In this document: positions 15,349 through 23,145 of the stretch, in pieces | Position numbering within the stretch: the first letter of the stretch is position 1 | How the letters are laid out: the number at the start of each line of letters is the position of its first letter | DNA from: Levilactobacillus bambusae | Lineage (GTDB): Bacteria > Bacillota > Bacilli > Lactobacillales > Lactobacillaceae | Length of the DNA stretch: 64,000 nucleotides | Assembly: GCF_003124125.1 (NCBI RefSeq) | Contig: NZ_QCXQ01000006.1 | Coordinates: 117,066-181,065 of the forward strand | Reading direction: 5' to 3' | Notes under the pieces: model-generated | Database searches by the model: none | What the model was told of the DNA's origin: nothing | The model's input: only the letters and a program-made list of their open reading frames with translations | Translations under genes and position numbers: made by a program

Positions 15349-17520
15349 TTAGTCCTCCTTATTCTCATCGCTAAAGGGTTCTGGCTGATTGTGGGGGCTC
15401 ATTAAGGGTTGAAACTGGTGGGAAGAAGCCTCTAAATCCTTAGCCCGAGCTTCTTGATCCGCCATCACCTTAATTTCGGCTCCCCGGATAAATTCACGCT
15501 GGGCATTGTGGGGCTCGGTCCCTCGGTGACCAACGTGCTTATAAACACCGTCGGGTAATAAGCAACGGGTTTTCACGTTGTCCGCCCAGAGGGTTTTGAA
15601 GATCGTAATTACACGTTCCCGGGTATCCGGCTGCATCACGGGAAACAGTAACTCAACCCGCCGATTTAAGTTCCGGGTCATTAAATCAGCAGATGACAGG
15701 TAGACTTGCTCATCACCCTGATTTTCAAAACAGTAGATCCGGCTGTGCTCCAGAAAGCGGCCGACAATCGAGTGCACGGTAATGTTTTCACTGACGCCCT
15801 TTATCCCAACGTTTAAACAACAAATTCCCCGGACGAGAAGATCCACCTTAACCCCGGCTGCTGAGGCTTCGTAGAGTTCAGCGATCATATCGGCGTCCGA
15901 GAGCGAGTTCATTTTCATCCAAATGTGCGCGGATAAACCTGCCTTGGCGTTTTTGATTTCGTTATGGATTTTTTCGGTTAAAAAGTCGCGAATTCCGTTT
16001 GGTGAAATATGAAGCAGATGAAAGTAAGGGGGCTCAGAGAAGCCAGACAGCATATTGAAAATATTGGATGCATCAATTCCCATTTCAGTATTGGCCGTTA
16101 GGAGACTGAGGTCGGTGTAGAAGCGGGCGGTGACGTCGTTATAGTTTCCGGTACCCATATGCATGTAGCGCCGAATTCCGTCTTCTTCCCGGCGAACCAC
16201 CAAAGCGAGCTTACAGTGGGTCTTAAGCCCCATTAACCCGTAAATAACGTGGCACCCCTTCTTTTCCAAGGTTCGCGCCCAATGAACGTTATGTTCTTCA
16301 TCGAACCGGGCCTTCACCTCCAACAGAACCGTTACCTGTTTGCCGTTTTCAGCGGCGGTCCCGAGGTCCTTAATGATCGGTGAGTTGCCAGAGACCCGGT
16401 ACAGCGTCATTTTAATGGCTAACACATCGGGATCGATGGCCGCTTGATGAATTAATTCAGTCACGGGATTGAAGGAATCGTAGGGATGCTGCATGATGTA
16501 GTCCCGCTGCCTAATCGTATCGAAAATGTTATGGTGGCTGTCTAAGGCCGGATTTTGGTAAGACTTAAATGGCGGGTAGTTCAGGTCGTCATGGCCCGTC
16601 ACCTTTTTGGCCATTTCATTGCAGAAGGTCAGGTCAATGGGACCCGGAATGTCATAGACGGCAAATTCTGGAACGTCCAATGATTCGGCAAGTTTATGGC
16701 GCAGTTTTTTGGACATCTTTTTGGCGACTTCAAGCCGCATTACTGGGCCGTGTTCCCGCTGCTTGAGCTGCTGCTGAACTTCCTTTAAGAGGTCAGAGGT
16801 ATCTTCATCGGCAACGTCCAAGTCCATATCACGCAAAACCCGGTAGGTCGCAGCTTCTTGAACGTCATAGTTAATAAAGAGGCGGCCAATGTACTGTTTA
16901 ATGATGTCATCAAGCAGGATGAAGTCGTTTTCGGCGTCGGGCAAACTCACTACCCGGGAGAAAACGTCCGGGACTTGGAGGGTGGCAAACTGCTGCTCGG
17001 TGGTGTGGCCCCGCTTATTTACCCGCAGAGCAATGTTTAGTGTGTTACTCCCGATGAACGGAAACGGCCGTGATGTATCAACCGCCATCGGGGTCAGAGC
17101 CGGATAAAGCTCATCGTTAAAGTACTTTTCAATGTACTCCGTCTGCTTAGGCGTCAGATCTTCCGGCCGCAGTAAATGGACGTTGATATCTGCTAGCAGC
17201 GGAAGGAGGGAGCGCTTTAGGGTGGAATACTGTTGGGATACTTGTTGGTGCGCCTTCTCATGAATGGCAATTAATTGTTCCCTCGGTGTCATTCCGGCCG
17301 CGTCGGGCTTATCGTAGTTAACGTCCACTAATTTAGCGACGGAGGCTACCCGAACGCTAAAGAACTCGTCGACGTTACTTTGGGTAATACCTAAAAATCG
17401 GAGGCGCTCAAGTAGCGGATTATTTTTGTCCCGGGCTTCCTCTAAGCACCGAAAGTTAAAGTCAAACCAGCTGAGTTCACGGTTGGTGTAATAATCTGGA
17501 TTGTGAAAGTCAATGGTCAT
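15349..17520 (-). CDS. ppk: Polyphosphate kinase 1
   Basis: PPK1 makes long-chain polyphosphate reversibly from ATP at the membrane. The 723-residue protein has all four regions: an N-terminal helical domain starting near NRELSWFDFN, a head domain, and two phospholipase-D-like C-terminal domains. The phosphorylated His is in KTHCK at residue 435, and the second catalytic His is in EHSRIY at 592, the same numbers as in the E. coli enzyme. The ATG overlaps the preceding stop by four bases (ATGA). It is sandwiched between two Ppx-family genes. Confidence 0.97.
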   Translation of the reverse strand: MTIDFHNPDYYTNRELSWFDFNFRCLEEARDKNNPLLERLRFLGITQSNVDEFFSVRVASVAKLVDVNYDKPDAAGMTPREQLIAIHEKAHQQVSQQYSTLKRSLLPLLADINVHLLRPEDLTPKQTEYIEKYFNDELYPALTPMAVDTSRPFPFIGSNTLNIALRVNKRGHTTEQQFATLQVPDVFSRVVSLPDAENDFILLDDIIKQYIGRLFINYDVQEAATYRVLRDMDLDVADEDTSDLLKEVQQQLKQREHGPVMRLEVAKKMSKKLRHKLAESLDVPEFAVYDIPGPIDLTFCNEMAKKVTGHDDLNYPPFKSYQNPALDSHHNIFDTIRQRDYIMQHPYDSFNPVTELIHQAAIDPDVLAIKMTLYRVSGNSPIIKDLGTAAENGKQVTVLLEVKARFDEEHNVHWARTLEKKGCHVIYGLMGLKTHCKLALVVRREEDGIRRYMHMGTGNYNDVTARFYTDLSLLTANTEMGIDASNIFNMLSGFSEPPYFHLLHISPNGIRDFLTEKIHNEIKNAKAGLSAHIWMKMNSLSDADMIAELYEASAAGVKVDLLVRGICCLNVGIKGVSENITVHSIVGRFLEHSRIYCFENQGDEQVYLSSADLMTRNLNRRVELLFPVMQPDTRERVITIFKTLWADNVKTRCLLPDGVYKHVGHRGTEPHNAQREFIRGAEIKVMADQEARAKDLEASSHQFQPLMSPHNQPEPFSDENKED

Positions 17521-19037
17521 TTGTGCAGCCTCCTTTGTTTTAGGACCGGAATTAGGCCGTAAACTTCACTGAAAAATTTGGCCTTAGAGTTAAAGACCCA
17601 GCGGTTAAGAGCAATTTCATCGTCGCTTTCGGCGGTGATGATCAGTTTGGGGTCCTGAATGGATACCGAAATTTTCTTGATTTTTTGGAGTCCGTCGTCA
17701 TCCAAGGCATCCGCAATTCGCAAAATAGCCGCAAGTTTGGCAATTTCAATTCGCTTCTTGGGCGGGAGCAAATTGAAGGCTTCGGGATGGTTCGTGGGGG
17801 TTTGCGAGCTGTGGTACCGGGAAACAGACGCAATCGTTTGAATTTCCTCGGTGGACAAACCAATGAGCTCCACCTGTGACAAGATGTACTCTGAATGAAC
17901 GTAGTGTTCGTCATCATCGATAAACTCACCGACGTCGTGATCAAGAGCCGCCACGTGCAGCAAAAGCCGGTCGCGTTCCGGCAGCTGGTGAATCGGTTTG
18001 AGCTGGTCAAAAAGGTGAAGGGCAAATCCCGTCACAATATCTCTGTGGGCCGGATCAACCCGGTACCGGTCCGAAAAGTTGGTAGCTGCAGTAATAACCT
18101 GCTTGAGGTAGGGCCGGCGTTTTGCCCGTTTTAGGGTGGCATTAATGAGAAGACCATCCAGAACGTTTGCCCGGGTCAGAGTGATCGAATCGGCTTCGAC
18201 GAATTCCAGCAGCCGGGCAATCAGGAGGGTTTCCGGTAAGACCATTTGGACGCGCTGGTCGTCTAATTTAAGGTAGTCCATCAGGTATTGGTCGGAGGAT
18301 TCCCGAACCATTTTGGCAAATTGACTAAATTTTTTAACCGAGATTTCCTGGAGTTCTTCCTGGGGCGCCATAAAAAATTGGTTAACGGGACCGGCCCCGA
18401 TGAGAACCACCCGGTGTTTTTTATCCTTAAAGGCCATAAACCGGGAGAAGTCTTCAACAACGTGATTGATGTAATCCGCCAGGACTTCCACCGGATTTGG
18501 TGCGGTGGCTTGCAAGTCATGAAGAACGTCTTCAATTCTTAACGGCCCGAGTTTCATATTCCGGGAGAATTCATATTGGCCGTGCTTAAACAGGGAAACG
18601 TTGGTGTTCCCGGAGGTCAAACTTAACAGCACCGTGGGCTTCTTATTGAAGTAGAGGTACCCGTTTGTCTGTTCAGCCACCGCAATGTTGCGGTAGTAGG
18701 CCTCCTCTCCGGTTGATAGCCAGTGAACGTGCATGCCCGTACGAACGAATAATTGATCGGCCACCAAGTTGGCGTTCACAGCGGTGGATAAGGCATTTGA
18801 CCCCCATAATTTGAAGTGGGTCACGTCATAGTCCTTTAGCTGCTGAAGGAACCCCTTTAAGGCGTCAGCGGCTTCCATTACCGTTGAATAGGGAATGGGT
18901 TCGTGAGAATAAATATTTTCCCCGAGGGCCACATTCGATGTTACCCGGGTAACGTCCTGGTGGGTTTTAAGGTTAACAATTGCTAGCTGAAGGCTGGTAA
19001 CGTTGAGTAAAATTGCGCCAAAGTAATGACTAGCCAT
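17517..19037 (-). CDS. Degenerate Ppx/GppA-HD protein, probably not a phosphatase
   Basis: A 506-residue protein with the layout of full-length Ppx/GppA: two ASKHA lobes (1-300) and a C-terminal HD domain (about 310-500). The HD ligands are present (His361, His367-Asp368, His381). The ASKHA active site is altered: the N-terminal DxGSNS is replaced by LLNVTSL near 10-17, and the DxGGGS loop is SLTSGNT at 139-145, while GEEA at 110-113 persists. I infer loss of polyphosphatase activity, with a possible role in sensing or HD-based hydrolysis. It is translationally coupled to ppk. Confidence 0.8.
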   Translation of the reverse strand: MASHYFGAILLNVTSLQLAIVNLKTHQDVTRVTSNVALGENIYSHEPIPYSTVMEAADALKGFLQQLKDYDVTHFKLWGSNALSTAVNANLVADQLFVRTGMHVHWLSTGEEAYYRNIAVAEQTNGYLYFNKKPTVLLSLTSGNTNVSLFKHGQYEFSRNMKLGPLRIEDVLHDLQATAPNPVEVLADYINHVVEDFSRFMAFKDKKHRVVLIGAGPVNQFFMAPQEELQEISVKKFSQFAKMVRESSDQYLMDYLKLDDQRVQMVLPETLLIARLLEFVEADSITLTRANVLDGLLINATLKRAKRRPYLKQVITAATNFSDRYRVDPAHRDIVTGFALHLFDQLKPIHQLPERDRLLLHVAALDHDVGEFIDDDEHYVHSEYILSQVELIGLSTEEIQTIASVSRYHSSQTPTNHPEAFNLLPPKKRIEIAKLAAILRIADALDDDGLQKIKKISVSIQDPKLIITAESDDEIALNRWVFNSKAKFFSEVYGLIPVLKQRRLHK

Positions 19038-19064
19038 AGATCCTGCTCCTTCCCAATGCTGGGT

Positions 19065-19889
19065 TTAACGGTTATAAAAAACTTGGTTATCCATAATAAG
19101 TTGATTCAGGTGCTTTGACACTCGATCTGCTTCGTCGGGCCACTGTTGATAATCATGGTACATCTGGGTGAGAATCGTGTCATAGTCGGCCGGAACTTTG
19201 ACCTGCAAGGTTTCGAACGGAACGGTAATTAAATGGTGGATTTGATCGATTGTAAACACTTCTTGGTCGTAGTCGTACTGGGAGGAAAGGTTTTTAACGT
19301 GGGTGAGCTGGTTATCCTGGTTATATTGGGTCATGGCTGTCAGTCGGCGGGTTCGCAGTTGTTGGGCGTCTTCCTGCTTAGTATGATCGTGTTTGTCGAA
19401 GAAGGTTCGAAAGGGGGTATCAAAATAGCGGTACCCAAGTCGAATGAGCAATCGGATGGTCGTTTCTCGAACCGTTTGAATTTGGACGTCCCGTGCTCCC
19501 TGGTCATTGGGAATTCGGTCCAGCGGGAAAATATCAATAAAGACGCCCTTCCGTGCATTGTTGACGTTATTGCGTTCAACGATGTAGGTCTTTCGGTCCA
19601 GGAGTTTCATATACCCCCACGCGTAGTTTTGGTCGCTAGTTTCGGTCTGAAGGAAGTAGTCGGCTGGCAGTTCGGTTTTAGCCAACTCAATAAACTGATT
19701 GTAGGATTCTCTGGGCATTCCCACGTCTAAGTCATCATCCCACGGGATAAAACCCTTGTGGCGAATAGCGCCCAAAAGCGACCCGCCAAGGAGGGTATAG
19801 GTTAACTGGTGGGCCTCGCACAACTCAATAAACGTGGCTAAACTTTTTAATTCAACTTGGTGAACGCGATCAATTAGTTCTGACATCAT
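19065..19889 (-). CDS. LicD family phosphotransferase
   Basis: LicD proteins transfer phosphocholine or other phospho-groups onto glycans or teichoic acids. The 274-residue protein has the nucleotidyltransferase-like core GGSLLGAIRHKG followed by PWDDDLDVGM (about residues 36-58), the metal-binding signature of the family, and FIDIFPLD near 140. The start is ATG 19889, four bases after AGGAG; the longer frame to 19982 is unsupported. It starts eight bases after the lipoprotein stop and ends 27 bases before the Ppx-like gene, so it is in the polyphosphate operon. The acceptor glycan is unknown. Confidence 0.85.
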   Translation of the reverse strand: MMSELIDRVHQVELKSLATFIELCEAHQLTYTLLGGSLLGAIRHKGFIPWDDDLDVGMPRESYNQFIELAKTELPADYFLQTETSDQNYAWGYMKLLDRKTYIVERNNVNNARKGVFIDIFPLDRIPNDQGARDVQIQTVRETTIRLLIRLGYRYFDTPFRTFFDKHDHTKQEDAQQLRTRRLTAMTQYNQDNQLTHVKNLSSQYDYDQEVFTIDQIHHLITVPFETLQVKVPADYDTILTQMYHDYQQWPDEADRVSKHLNQLIMDNQVFYNR

Positions 19890-19896
19890 TAATCTC

Positions 19897-20424
19897 CTAT
19901 CTAACGGTATACCGGGAAACGTGAATCGTATTCTTCTGGTTGGTAAAGTGAACGTTAATAATGGACTTTGTTTTAGGCTCAAAGGTTGCTAAAATTTTGG
20001 CGGACTGACCGGGTTTAACGGGCATTACCGAACGGTTCATCAGATTATTGTCGCTAGTCTGGTTAGTCGAAAAGGCGAGGTTTCCCGTCGTCAGCCGCTT
20101 ACCATCCTGTTCGGCCCAAACGTACTTCGACCAGACGTCGGCGGGAGTAAACTCCCTTTTGCCGAGATTTTTAACGGTCATTCGGATCACCAGTAACTGC
20201 CGGTTCTTAGTGGAACTGTTTTCAACGGCGTGATTGGTGAGGGTAAAACTTGCCTCATTCTTAACGGTAAAGGTTTGCTGCCTGAATGTCGCGGGAACGG
20301 CTGTTTTAGTTTTAGCCGCGTGAAGGGAACTGGTCTTTGATTCCGATGACTGCTGGTTGACTTGGCATCCCGCTAAAAGTAGGGAGCCTGAGATTATAAT
20401 CATTAATAGGTTAGAAAGCTTCAT
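19897..20424 (-). CDS. Lipoprotein with DUF4352-like domain
   Basis: A 175-residue predicted lipoprotein: a short charged start, a hydrophobic run and the lipobox LLAGC with Cys near residue 20, then a Ser-rich linker and an immunoglobulin-like beta domain of DUF4352 character (TVKNLGKREFTP segment, about 85-165). It would sit on the outer face of the membrane. GGAGG precedes the ATG. It is the first gene of the five-gene operon leading to ppk and ppx. Function unknown; a surface or ligand-binding role is inference. Confidence 0.78.
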   Translation of the reverse strand: MKLSNLLMIIISGSLLLAGCQVNQQSSESKTSSLHAAKTKTAVPATFRQQTFTVKNEASFTLTNHAVENSSTKNRQLLVIRMTVKNLGKREFTPADVWSKYVWAEQDGKRLTTGNLAFSTNQTSDNNLMNRSVMPVKPGQSAKILATFEPKTKSIINVHFTNQKNTIHVSRYTVR

Positions 20425-20574
20425 AATATCCTCCTGGGATTCTTTAATTTTATTCTAGCATAGGAAGAAAACGTAAGCGATTACGTCGCTCTGGGTTCCT
20501 AAAATAGGATGGTTTTTGTCCTAAACGCATGCTAAAATAGATGCTGTATTTATTTTAGAAGGGAGAGCGTTGAC

Positions 20575-21042
20575 GTGGAGGATAGGTTACTTGAATCGTT
20601 TATTGAGGTTTATATGAATTCGCTGAAGTACCTTGATGAATTTGTATCTGAACCAGCTAGGGAGTTTCAACTTTCGTTTGAACAGTACCTGATTTTACAC
20701 ACGGTGGCTAAGCAAAAACACGTGACCCTCATGGACATTGCTAGTGAGCGGCGCGTTACTCGAAGTGCCATTTCGCGTCAAATTAAGGTTCTCCTGAAGC
20801 GTGATTATATTTATCAATTACCTGATGAAACAGATCGCCGGCGCTTGTACTTAAAGCTCACTGCTAGCGGCAGAAAAGCCGAAGAAGAAATCACCAAGCG
20901 GGTTCACGACCTCTTTGCTTCGTGGATTGAAACTTTTGGTGAAGATAAGGCTGAGTGGGTGCTTCAATTTATTCAAGATTTTTCTCAGGTGGCCAAGTTA
21001 GATAAGACGGCAACCGAGCATCAGATTGAGTCCCAGGATTAA
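20575..21042 (+). CDS. MarR-family transcriptional regulator
   Basis: A 155-residue winged-helix repressor. The recognition helix region is TLMDIASERRVTRSAISRQIKVL (about 52-72) and the wing DETDRRRLYLKLT (about 80-95), both typical of MarR. The start is GTG 20575 after GGGAGAG. TAAAAT near 20532 is a possible -10. It is followed 17 bases later by a tiny gene, with a shared terminator. The divergent lipoprotein operon might be a target, but no operator was confirmed. Confidence 0.88.
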   Translation: MEDRLLESFIEVYMNSLKYLDEFVSEPAREFQLSFEQYLILHTVAKQKHVTLMDIASERRVTRSAISRQIKVLLKRDYIYQLPDETDRRRLYLKLTASGRKAEEEITKRVHDLFASWIETFGEDKAEWVLQFIQDFSQVAKLDKTATEHQIESQD

Positions 21043-21058
21043 TCAAGGAGCAAGCAAG

Positions 21059-21214
21059 TTGGCAAAAAAGAAAATGAGTCGTCAGGAACAAGAACGGTGG
21101 CGTAAAATTGTCTACATGGACGACAAAGCGGCAACCAGTCAGGCGTCCCGGAAGAAAGACGTGACTAAACTCACATTATGGCAACGGTTTTTACACCGAA
21201 TCCACTTAAACTAA
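21059..21214 (+). CDS. Small basic protein, 51 residues
   Basis: A 51-residue basic protein beginning MAKKKMSRQEQ and ending FLHRIHLN, with no membrane segment. The start is TTG 21059, eight bases after AAGGAG; the longer frame from 21026 would overlap marR and has no SD. It is co-transcribed with marR and shares its terminator. I do not recognise a family. Confidence 0.65.
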   Translation: MAKKKMSRQEQERWRKIVYMDDKAATSQASRKKDVTKLTLWQRFLHRIHLN

Positions 21215-21215
21215 C

Positions 21216-21267
21216 CCAAAACAGCCGAAAAGGGACGTCAAGTAACGTCACTTTTCGGCTGTTTTGG
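21216..21267 (+). terminator. Terminator after the marR operon
   Basis: A very strong hairpin: CCAAAACAGCCGAAAAG pairs with CTTTTCGGCTGTTTTGG with an inner GACGT/ACGTC pair. Confidence 0.9.
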
Positions 21268-21467
21268 CATTTAACGCCCTGAAATGGTTGTGATGACAGT
21301 CGTTTCGGACGATAAAAAATAAATTGGAACCCATAAAAATCCCTTATATTTCATTTTTTGTAAAAAATATTTGATAAAAATGACATCTTCTAGACCTACG
21401 GGGGTGGCCACTTTATAATTAAAATTGTAAAAGTAGTTAACTACAGGAAATATTTGGGGGTGACAAT

Positions 21468-21662
21468 ATGCTTAAGCAAATCGATCAAGGACATGAGAGA
21501 GAAGCATTCAAACAGGTTGTCAACGTAGCCAAAGGTTACGGAGCTAAGGTTGTTGACCGGACTTCACTACGTCATTTTAACGACGCGGTAAATGAAGAAC
21601 GGGCAATTATTGCTGAAGCTCGGCAACGCCACCAACGGGCTTCTTTACAGTCGGTTGAATAG
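21468..21662 (+). CDS. Small hypothetical protein, 64 residues
   Basis: A soluble, charged 64-residue protein rich in Ala, Glu, Arg and His, predicted mostly helical. GGGGGTGA precedes the ATG at good distance, and TATAAT at 21414-21419 is a likely -10. It stands alone, with no terminator until 21842-21873, so its transcript could carry a 180-base 3' tail. I do not recognise a family. Confidence 0.6.
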   Translation: MLKQIDQGHEREAFKQVVNVAKGYGAKVVDRTSLRHFNDAVNEERAIIAEARQRHQRASLQSVE

Positions 21663-21697
21663 GGTTAACCGATTAGCGGCATTGATTGGGATGTTTG

Positions 21698-21721
21698 GTT
21701 AGCAAACCGGGATTTGCTAAC
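21698..21721 (+). repeat. Perfect 9-bp hairpin downstream of the 64-codon gene
   Basis: GTTAGCAAA (21698-21706) and TTTGCTAAC (21713-21721) form a perfect stem with a 6-base loop. No T-run follows, so it is not a terminator; it may stabilise or process the mRNA 3' tail. Confidence 0.5.
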
Positions 21722-21841
21722 GGATTAACTTTACATTTTTTGTATACGGGATTAACTATTTATTATCGTTGATACCTTTTAATCCACATTCAATCGGCCA
21801 ACACTGCTTTAATGTTATTGGCAGCGAATTTTCAATTAACT

Positions 21842-21873
21842 GGCACAAGGGATAGGGCCCTTGTGCTTTTTTG
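21842..21873 (+). terminator. Terminator
   Basis: GCACAAGGG pairs with CCCTTGTGC, followed by TTTTTT. It ends plus-strand transcription from the 64-codon gene and faces the minus-strand RNA terminator at about 21898-21937. Confidence 0.9.
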
Positions 21874-21897
21874 CTGGCTTAAAACGCTAAAAGCCTC

Positions 21898-22059
21898 CAA
21901 AAAACAAAAAGCCAGCTGCGAAAAACTTCGCGGCCGGTAGAATAAGTATGATATATGTGTACAGTAATTAGAATCAATAATGGCAATTCACGTAAGAGCC
22001 CATTACTGGTGAGAATCATCTCAAAAACATTACTGTGGCGGACGACAATCCGAATATGT
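21898..22059 (-). ncRNA. Structured small RNA, unassigned, about 160 nt
   Basis: Promoter and terminator define a minus-strand transcript of roughly 160 nt with no SD-linked frame. Predicted fold: a 5' hairpin near 22040-22052; an 8-bp closing stem (22029-22036 with 21961-21968) enclosing a 5-bp hairpin (22010-22023) and an 8-bp hairpin (22000-22007 with 21976-21983), a three-way junction; then the terminator (21911-21937 followed by a T-rich run). One pair is G-U only on the minus strand and A-C on plus, which supports the orientation. It is not SRP, RNase P or tmRNA; 6S-type RNA cannot be excluded. Confidence 0.65.
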
Positions 22060-22065
22060 ACCCTT

Positions 22066-22094
22066 AGTATAGCTAAAATATAACCGCCTGTAAA
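22066..22094 (-). promoter_or_regulatory. Promoter of the minus-strand small RNA
   Basis: On the minus strand TTTACA (22089-22094), a 17-base spacer and TATACT (22066-22071). The rest of 22095-22290 is AT-rich with no supported gene, and no fluoride riboswitch motif is visible before crcB. Confidence 0.7.
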
Positions 22095-22321
22095 CCTTTA
22101 ACAGAAAAAAATTGTTTAATTGTTAAAAAAGTATGGTGAATTTGTTAATCTTTTCGCTATTAAGCTTGATTTGGTGCGTTTTATCCCCACAACGATTTTT
22201 TTAAGCCCCTAATTCCTTTCACTTTAGCACGTTTTCTCAAAAAAGGCGACTACCTAGCATTGACGTTAGATTTAAAAGATGAAAAAATGGAGGAATAGTT
22301 TATTTGAGAGAGGGAACGAGA

Positions 22322-22711
22322 ATGCGGAAATTCATTTCCGTTGCTGCTTTTGCTTTTGTCGGGGGAGCTTTGCGTGAAGCTTTGACGTTAATTCCACTTG
22401 TCGGCGACCATTATTGGTTAATTTGTACCATTAATTTGTTAGGATGTTTTTTACTGGCGTTTGTTACTGAGGGGTTGCCCGCTATTTTACCCCTGTCAGA
22501 TGTTTGGCTAACGGGGTTGAGTACGGGCTTAATTGGTAGTTTTACAACGTTTTCGACGTTTTCAACGGATTTTTATATACTTCTGCGTACTAATCAGTTC
22601 AGTTGGGCCATCCTTTACGTTATGGTTAGTCTGTTCGGGGGCTTGACCTGTGCCTACCTTGGTGTTCGACTGAGTAACCGAATTATCCATAAGAAGGAAG
22701 GGGGATTGTAA
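22322..22711 (+). CDS. crcB: Fluoride channel subunit CrcB/Fluc (1)
   Basis: A 129-residue, four-helix membrane protein of the Fluc family, which forms dual-topology channels that leak fluoride out of the cell. The conserved GSFTTFSTFSTDFY segment of the pore (about 78-91) and a central Asn in INLLGCF are present. I prefer ATG 22322 (after GAGGGA), giving the usual MRKFISVAAF start; TTG 22304 after GGAGG is possible. The second subunit gene follows one base later, the paired heterodimer arrangement common in Firmicutes. Confidence 0.9.
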   Translation: MRKFISVAAFAFVGGALREALTLIPLVGDHYWLICTINLLGCFLLAFVTEGLPAILPLSDVWLTGLSTGLIGSFTTFSTFSTDFYILLRTNQFSWAILYVMVSLFGGLTCAYLGVRLSNRIIHKKEGGL

Positions 22712-22712
22712 C

Positions 22713-23072
22713 ATGAATTTAACGGTCTTAGCTGGATTGGGTGCGACCCTTGGGGCACTAAGCCGGTTTGAAATTATGAATTTATTTAAGCCGTTGAACG
22801 CACGGATGGCAATTCCCTATTCAACGCTGCTGATTAACCTCGGGGGATCCTTTATTTTAGGGTGGCTCACTGGAATTAGTCCGACCATTGAATGGCAAAC
22901 GTTCTTGGGGGCCGGGTTTTGTGGGGGATTAACTACGTTTTCGACTTGGATGAACGAGTCGATCATTTTAATGAAGGATGGTCAGCGCAGAGACGGCATG
23001 ATCTACGACGGCTTATCATTGTTATTAGGCGTTATTTTAGCAGGGCTGGGGTACCTATTAGGCATCCACTAA
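22713..23072 (+). CDS. crcB: Fluoride channel subunit CrcB/Fluc (2)
   Basis: A 119-residue partner of the preceding subunit with four membrane helices. It carries GATLGALSRF near the start, LINLGGSFILGW, and GGLTTFSTWMNE in the third helix, the full set of Fluc marks, and is the more canonical of the two. ATG 22713 has GGAAGGGGG upstream. The two probably assemble as an antiparallel heterodimer. A 73-base gap separates it from the glycosyltransferase pair, which may or may not be co-transcribed. Confidence 0.93.
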   Translation: MNLTVLAGLGATLGALSRFEIMNLFKPLNARMAIPYSTLLINLGGSFILGWLTGISPTIEWQTFLGAGFCGGLTTFSTWMNESIILMKDGQRRDGMIYDGLSLLLGVILAGLGYLLGIH

Positions 23073-23145
23073 TCGGTTTAACGGGGAACATGTTAAAATT
23101 AACGGGGATGAGTGATTAAATCAAGTCCACAAGGAGGATCACCGT

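Noticed and set aside
17642-18025. 127-codon frame within the Ppx-like gene
   Set aside because: Same strand in another frame, Arg/Ser/Thr-rich, no SD, wholly inside a real coding region.
19233-19730. 165-codon plus-strand frame opposite licD
   Set aside because: Lies entirely over the conserved LicD core; no SD or promoter; codons mirror licD.
22081-22250. Possible terminator at the CGTT...AACG hairpin with T7 near 22172-22201
   Set aside because: The stem is only 4 bp and no transcription unit ends there.
22095-22321. Fluoride riboswitch before crcB
   Set aside because: No GGNGATG...ACCGCC core of the crcB motif in the plus strand leader. The nearby structured RNA is on the minus strand and reads away from crcB.
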